Of a stretch of 64,000 nt of DNA, positions 62,939-64,000 are shown one piece after another (positions within the stretch are counted from its first letter, which is position 1; every line of letters begins with the position of its first letter). Location of the stretch: positions 186,001 to 250,000 of the forward strand of contig JBGSNZ010000021.1 of NCBI GenBank assembly GCA_041739345.1. The letters are read 5' to 3'. The notes below the pieces were generated by a model, which was not told the DNA's origin, ran no database searches, and was given only the letters and a program-made list of their open reading frames with translations. This DNA comes from DIGJ01 sp041739345 (GTDB lineage: Bacteria > Bacillota > Clostridia > Lachnospirales > Lachnospiraceae). Both the position numbers and the translations under genes were made by a program.

Positions 62939-64000
62939 ATGATTAAGTTATTAAAACGCCTGAAAGCAAAAGAGTGGATTCAGGTATTTGTCAGTTTGAT
63001 ATTTATAGTATCTCAGGTATGGCTGGATTTAAAACTACCAGACTATATGTCTGAGATAACAAGATATTCCCAGACACCAGGCAGTGAAATGTCGGATATA
63101 TGGTTAGCAGGTGGTAAAATGATGCTTTGTGCTTTGGGCAGTCTGGCATCTGCGGTAGTGGTAGGATTTTTCGCCGCAAGAATTGCTGCATCTTTTTCAC
63201 AAAGACTTCGAAGCCTTTTATTCTCCAAAGTAGATTCGTTTTCGATGGAAGAAATCAATCGTTTTTCAACAGACAGTCTAATCACACGTTCTACCAATGA
63301 CATTACTCAGGTACAAATGTTAATTACAATGGGATTGCAGATGCTAATCAAGGCACCAATCATGGTAGTATGGGCTATGATAAAAATTTCTGGAAAAGGG
63401 TTCGAGTGGACCGTTGCTACCGGGGTAACGGTAGGAATTATGGTTGTTGTGATCGCATTGATTATGATATTTGTTATGCCAAAGTTTCGAAAAATGCAGG
63501 CTATGACCGATAATCTTAATCGTGTAACAAGAGAGAATCTTACTGGATTACGTGTGGTAAGAGCATATAATGCAGAAGGTTATCAAGAAGAAAAATTTGA
63601 ACAGGCAAATGAAGAATTGACAGCGACGCAGCTTTACACCAATCGGGGTATGGCAGTTATGATGCCAATGATGTCAGCGCTGATGAGTGGAATATCACTG
63701 GCTATTTATTGGATTGGAGCGTATTTGATTGATGGGGCGCAGGCTATGGATAGACTTACGTTATTTTCTAATATGGTCGTGTTCTCCTCTTATGCGATGC
63801 AGGTAATCATGTCTTTCATGATGCTGGTTATGATTTTTGTTATGTTGCCAAGAGCGTCTGTATCTGCAAAACGTATCAATGAAGTTTTAGAAACAAAACC
63901 GACAATTATCGATGGAAATAGTAAAGAAGGTATCCATGGAGTGGAAGGAGAAGTTGAATTCAAAAATGTCAGCTTCAAATATCCGGGTGCATCTGATTAT
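62939..64000 (+). CDS. ABC exporter subunit (multidrug type), 3' end outside window
   Basis: The visible 354 residues contain the transmembrane domain of a type I (MsbA/BmrC-like) exporter: helices near residues 12-30, 58-82, 133-150, 158-180, 240-265 and 280-300, with the typical coupling text RLRSLLFSKVDSFSMEEINRFSTDSLITRSTNDITQVQ (in parts) and LTGLRVVRAYNAE. The ATP-binding domain has just begun (VEGEVEFKNVSFKYPG) when the window ends, before Walker A. Such half-transporters usually have a second subunit just downstream. MarR control is likely. The ATG follows AGAGGAAG by 4 bases. Confidence 0.9.
   Translation, partial: MIKLLKRLKAKEWIQVFVSLIFIVSQVWLDLKLPDYMSEITRYSQTPGSEMSDIWLAGGKMMLCALGSLASAVVVGFFAARIAASFSQRLRSLLFSKVDSFSMEEINRFSTDSLITRSTNDITQVQMLITMGLQMLIKAPIMVVWAMIKISGKGFEWTVATGVTVGIMVVVIALIMIFVMPKFRKMQAMTDNLNRVTRENLTGLRVVRAYNAEGYQEEKFEQANEELTATQLYTNRGMAVMMPMMSALMSGISLAIYWIGAYLIDGAQAMDRLTLFSNMVVFSSYAMQVIMSFMMLVMIFVMLPRASVSAKRINEVLETKPTIIDGNSKEGIHGVEGEVEFKNVSFKYPGASDY

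Overview
The window looks like chromosomal core DNA of a spore-forming, low-GC, Gram-positive anaerobe of the Lachnospiraceae (Clostridium cluster XIVa) type. This is inferred from AT-rich coding, strong AGGAGG-type ribosome binding sites, sporulation genes (yqfC, yqfD), the hisZ plus short hisG arrangement, the abutting ispH and S1-protein genes, a RecU resolvase and an RNase Y. No rRNA, tRNA, CRISPR array, transposase or integrase was seen. Almost everything reads on the + strand; the clear exceptions are a partial membrane gene at 1-292, a small Ser/Asn-rich gene at 3574-4008 and a BofC-like gene at 49852-50484.

Layout. 1-9.5 kb: rimO, pgsA and cinA; a lipoprotein; a HI0933-type flavoprotein followed by cmk, ispH, an S1-domain protein and cheR. 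9.6-16.2 kb: plsX, acpP, rnc, smc and ftsY, the usual lipid/RNA/chromosome cluster. 16.2-18.4 kb: a structured leader before threonine deaminase, a 161-bp palindromic element and a DJ-1/PfpI protein. 18.6-23.2 kb: an unrecognised two-gene surface unit, a lipoprotein with SLH-like repeats and a 1066-residue secreted protein. 23.3-33.7 kb: recA behind a LexA-type box, recX, rny, a small (p)ppGpp synthetase, rsuA-like and rluA-like pseudouridine synthases, a HAD phosphatase, a YgiQ radical SAM protein with a repetitive tail, and recU. 33.8-40.6 kb: a histidine operon (hisZ-G-D, a FliD-like insertion, hisB, a HisA-like and a HisF-like/HisI-HisE protein, and a 39-residue membrane peptide). 40.8-49.4 kb: alaS, rpsU, yqfC-yqfD-phoH, a shortened PgpH-like gene, ybeY and a DUF3048 lipoprotein. 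49.5-58.6 kb: a 178-bp palindrome, a BofC-like gene, two more flavoproteins, proB, DUF896, 5-FCL, an M14 peptidase, miaB and an S66 peptidase. 58.6-62.3 kb: a patch of gene debris around an 866-residue HD-domain/beta-propeller protein. 62.3-64 kb: a MarR repressor with visible operators and the first half of an ABC exporter that runs off the window.

Most interesting points. (1) Leaders before ilvA and before the ABC exporter share a three-hairpin architecture with compensatory base changes, and a shorter relative precedes ybeY; this may be an undescribed cis-regulatory RNA. (2) The solitary HD/propeller protein has intact metal ligands and WD-type blade ends spaced exactly 45 residues apart, and it lies between remnants of a RES-domain gene and a sugar-isomerase gene. 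It looks like an accessory, possibly conflict-related gene. (3) The histidine operon carries two TIM-barrel proteins that have lost HisA/HisF catalytic motifs, one fused to HisI-HisE. (4) The PgpH-like protein has lost its extracellular domain and several HD metal ligands. (5) Two long imperfect palindromes (161 and 178 bp) fill intergenic gaps. All functions are read from motifs by eye; no database search was possible.
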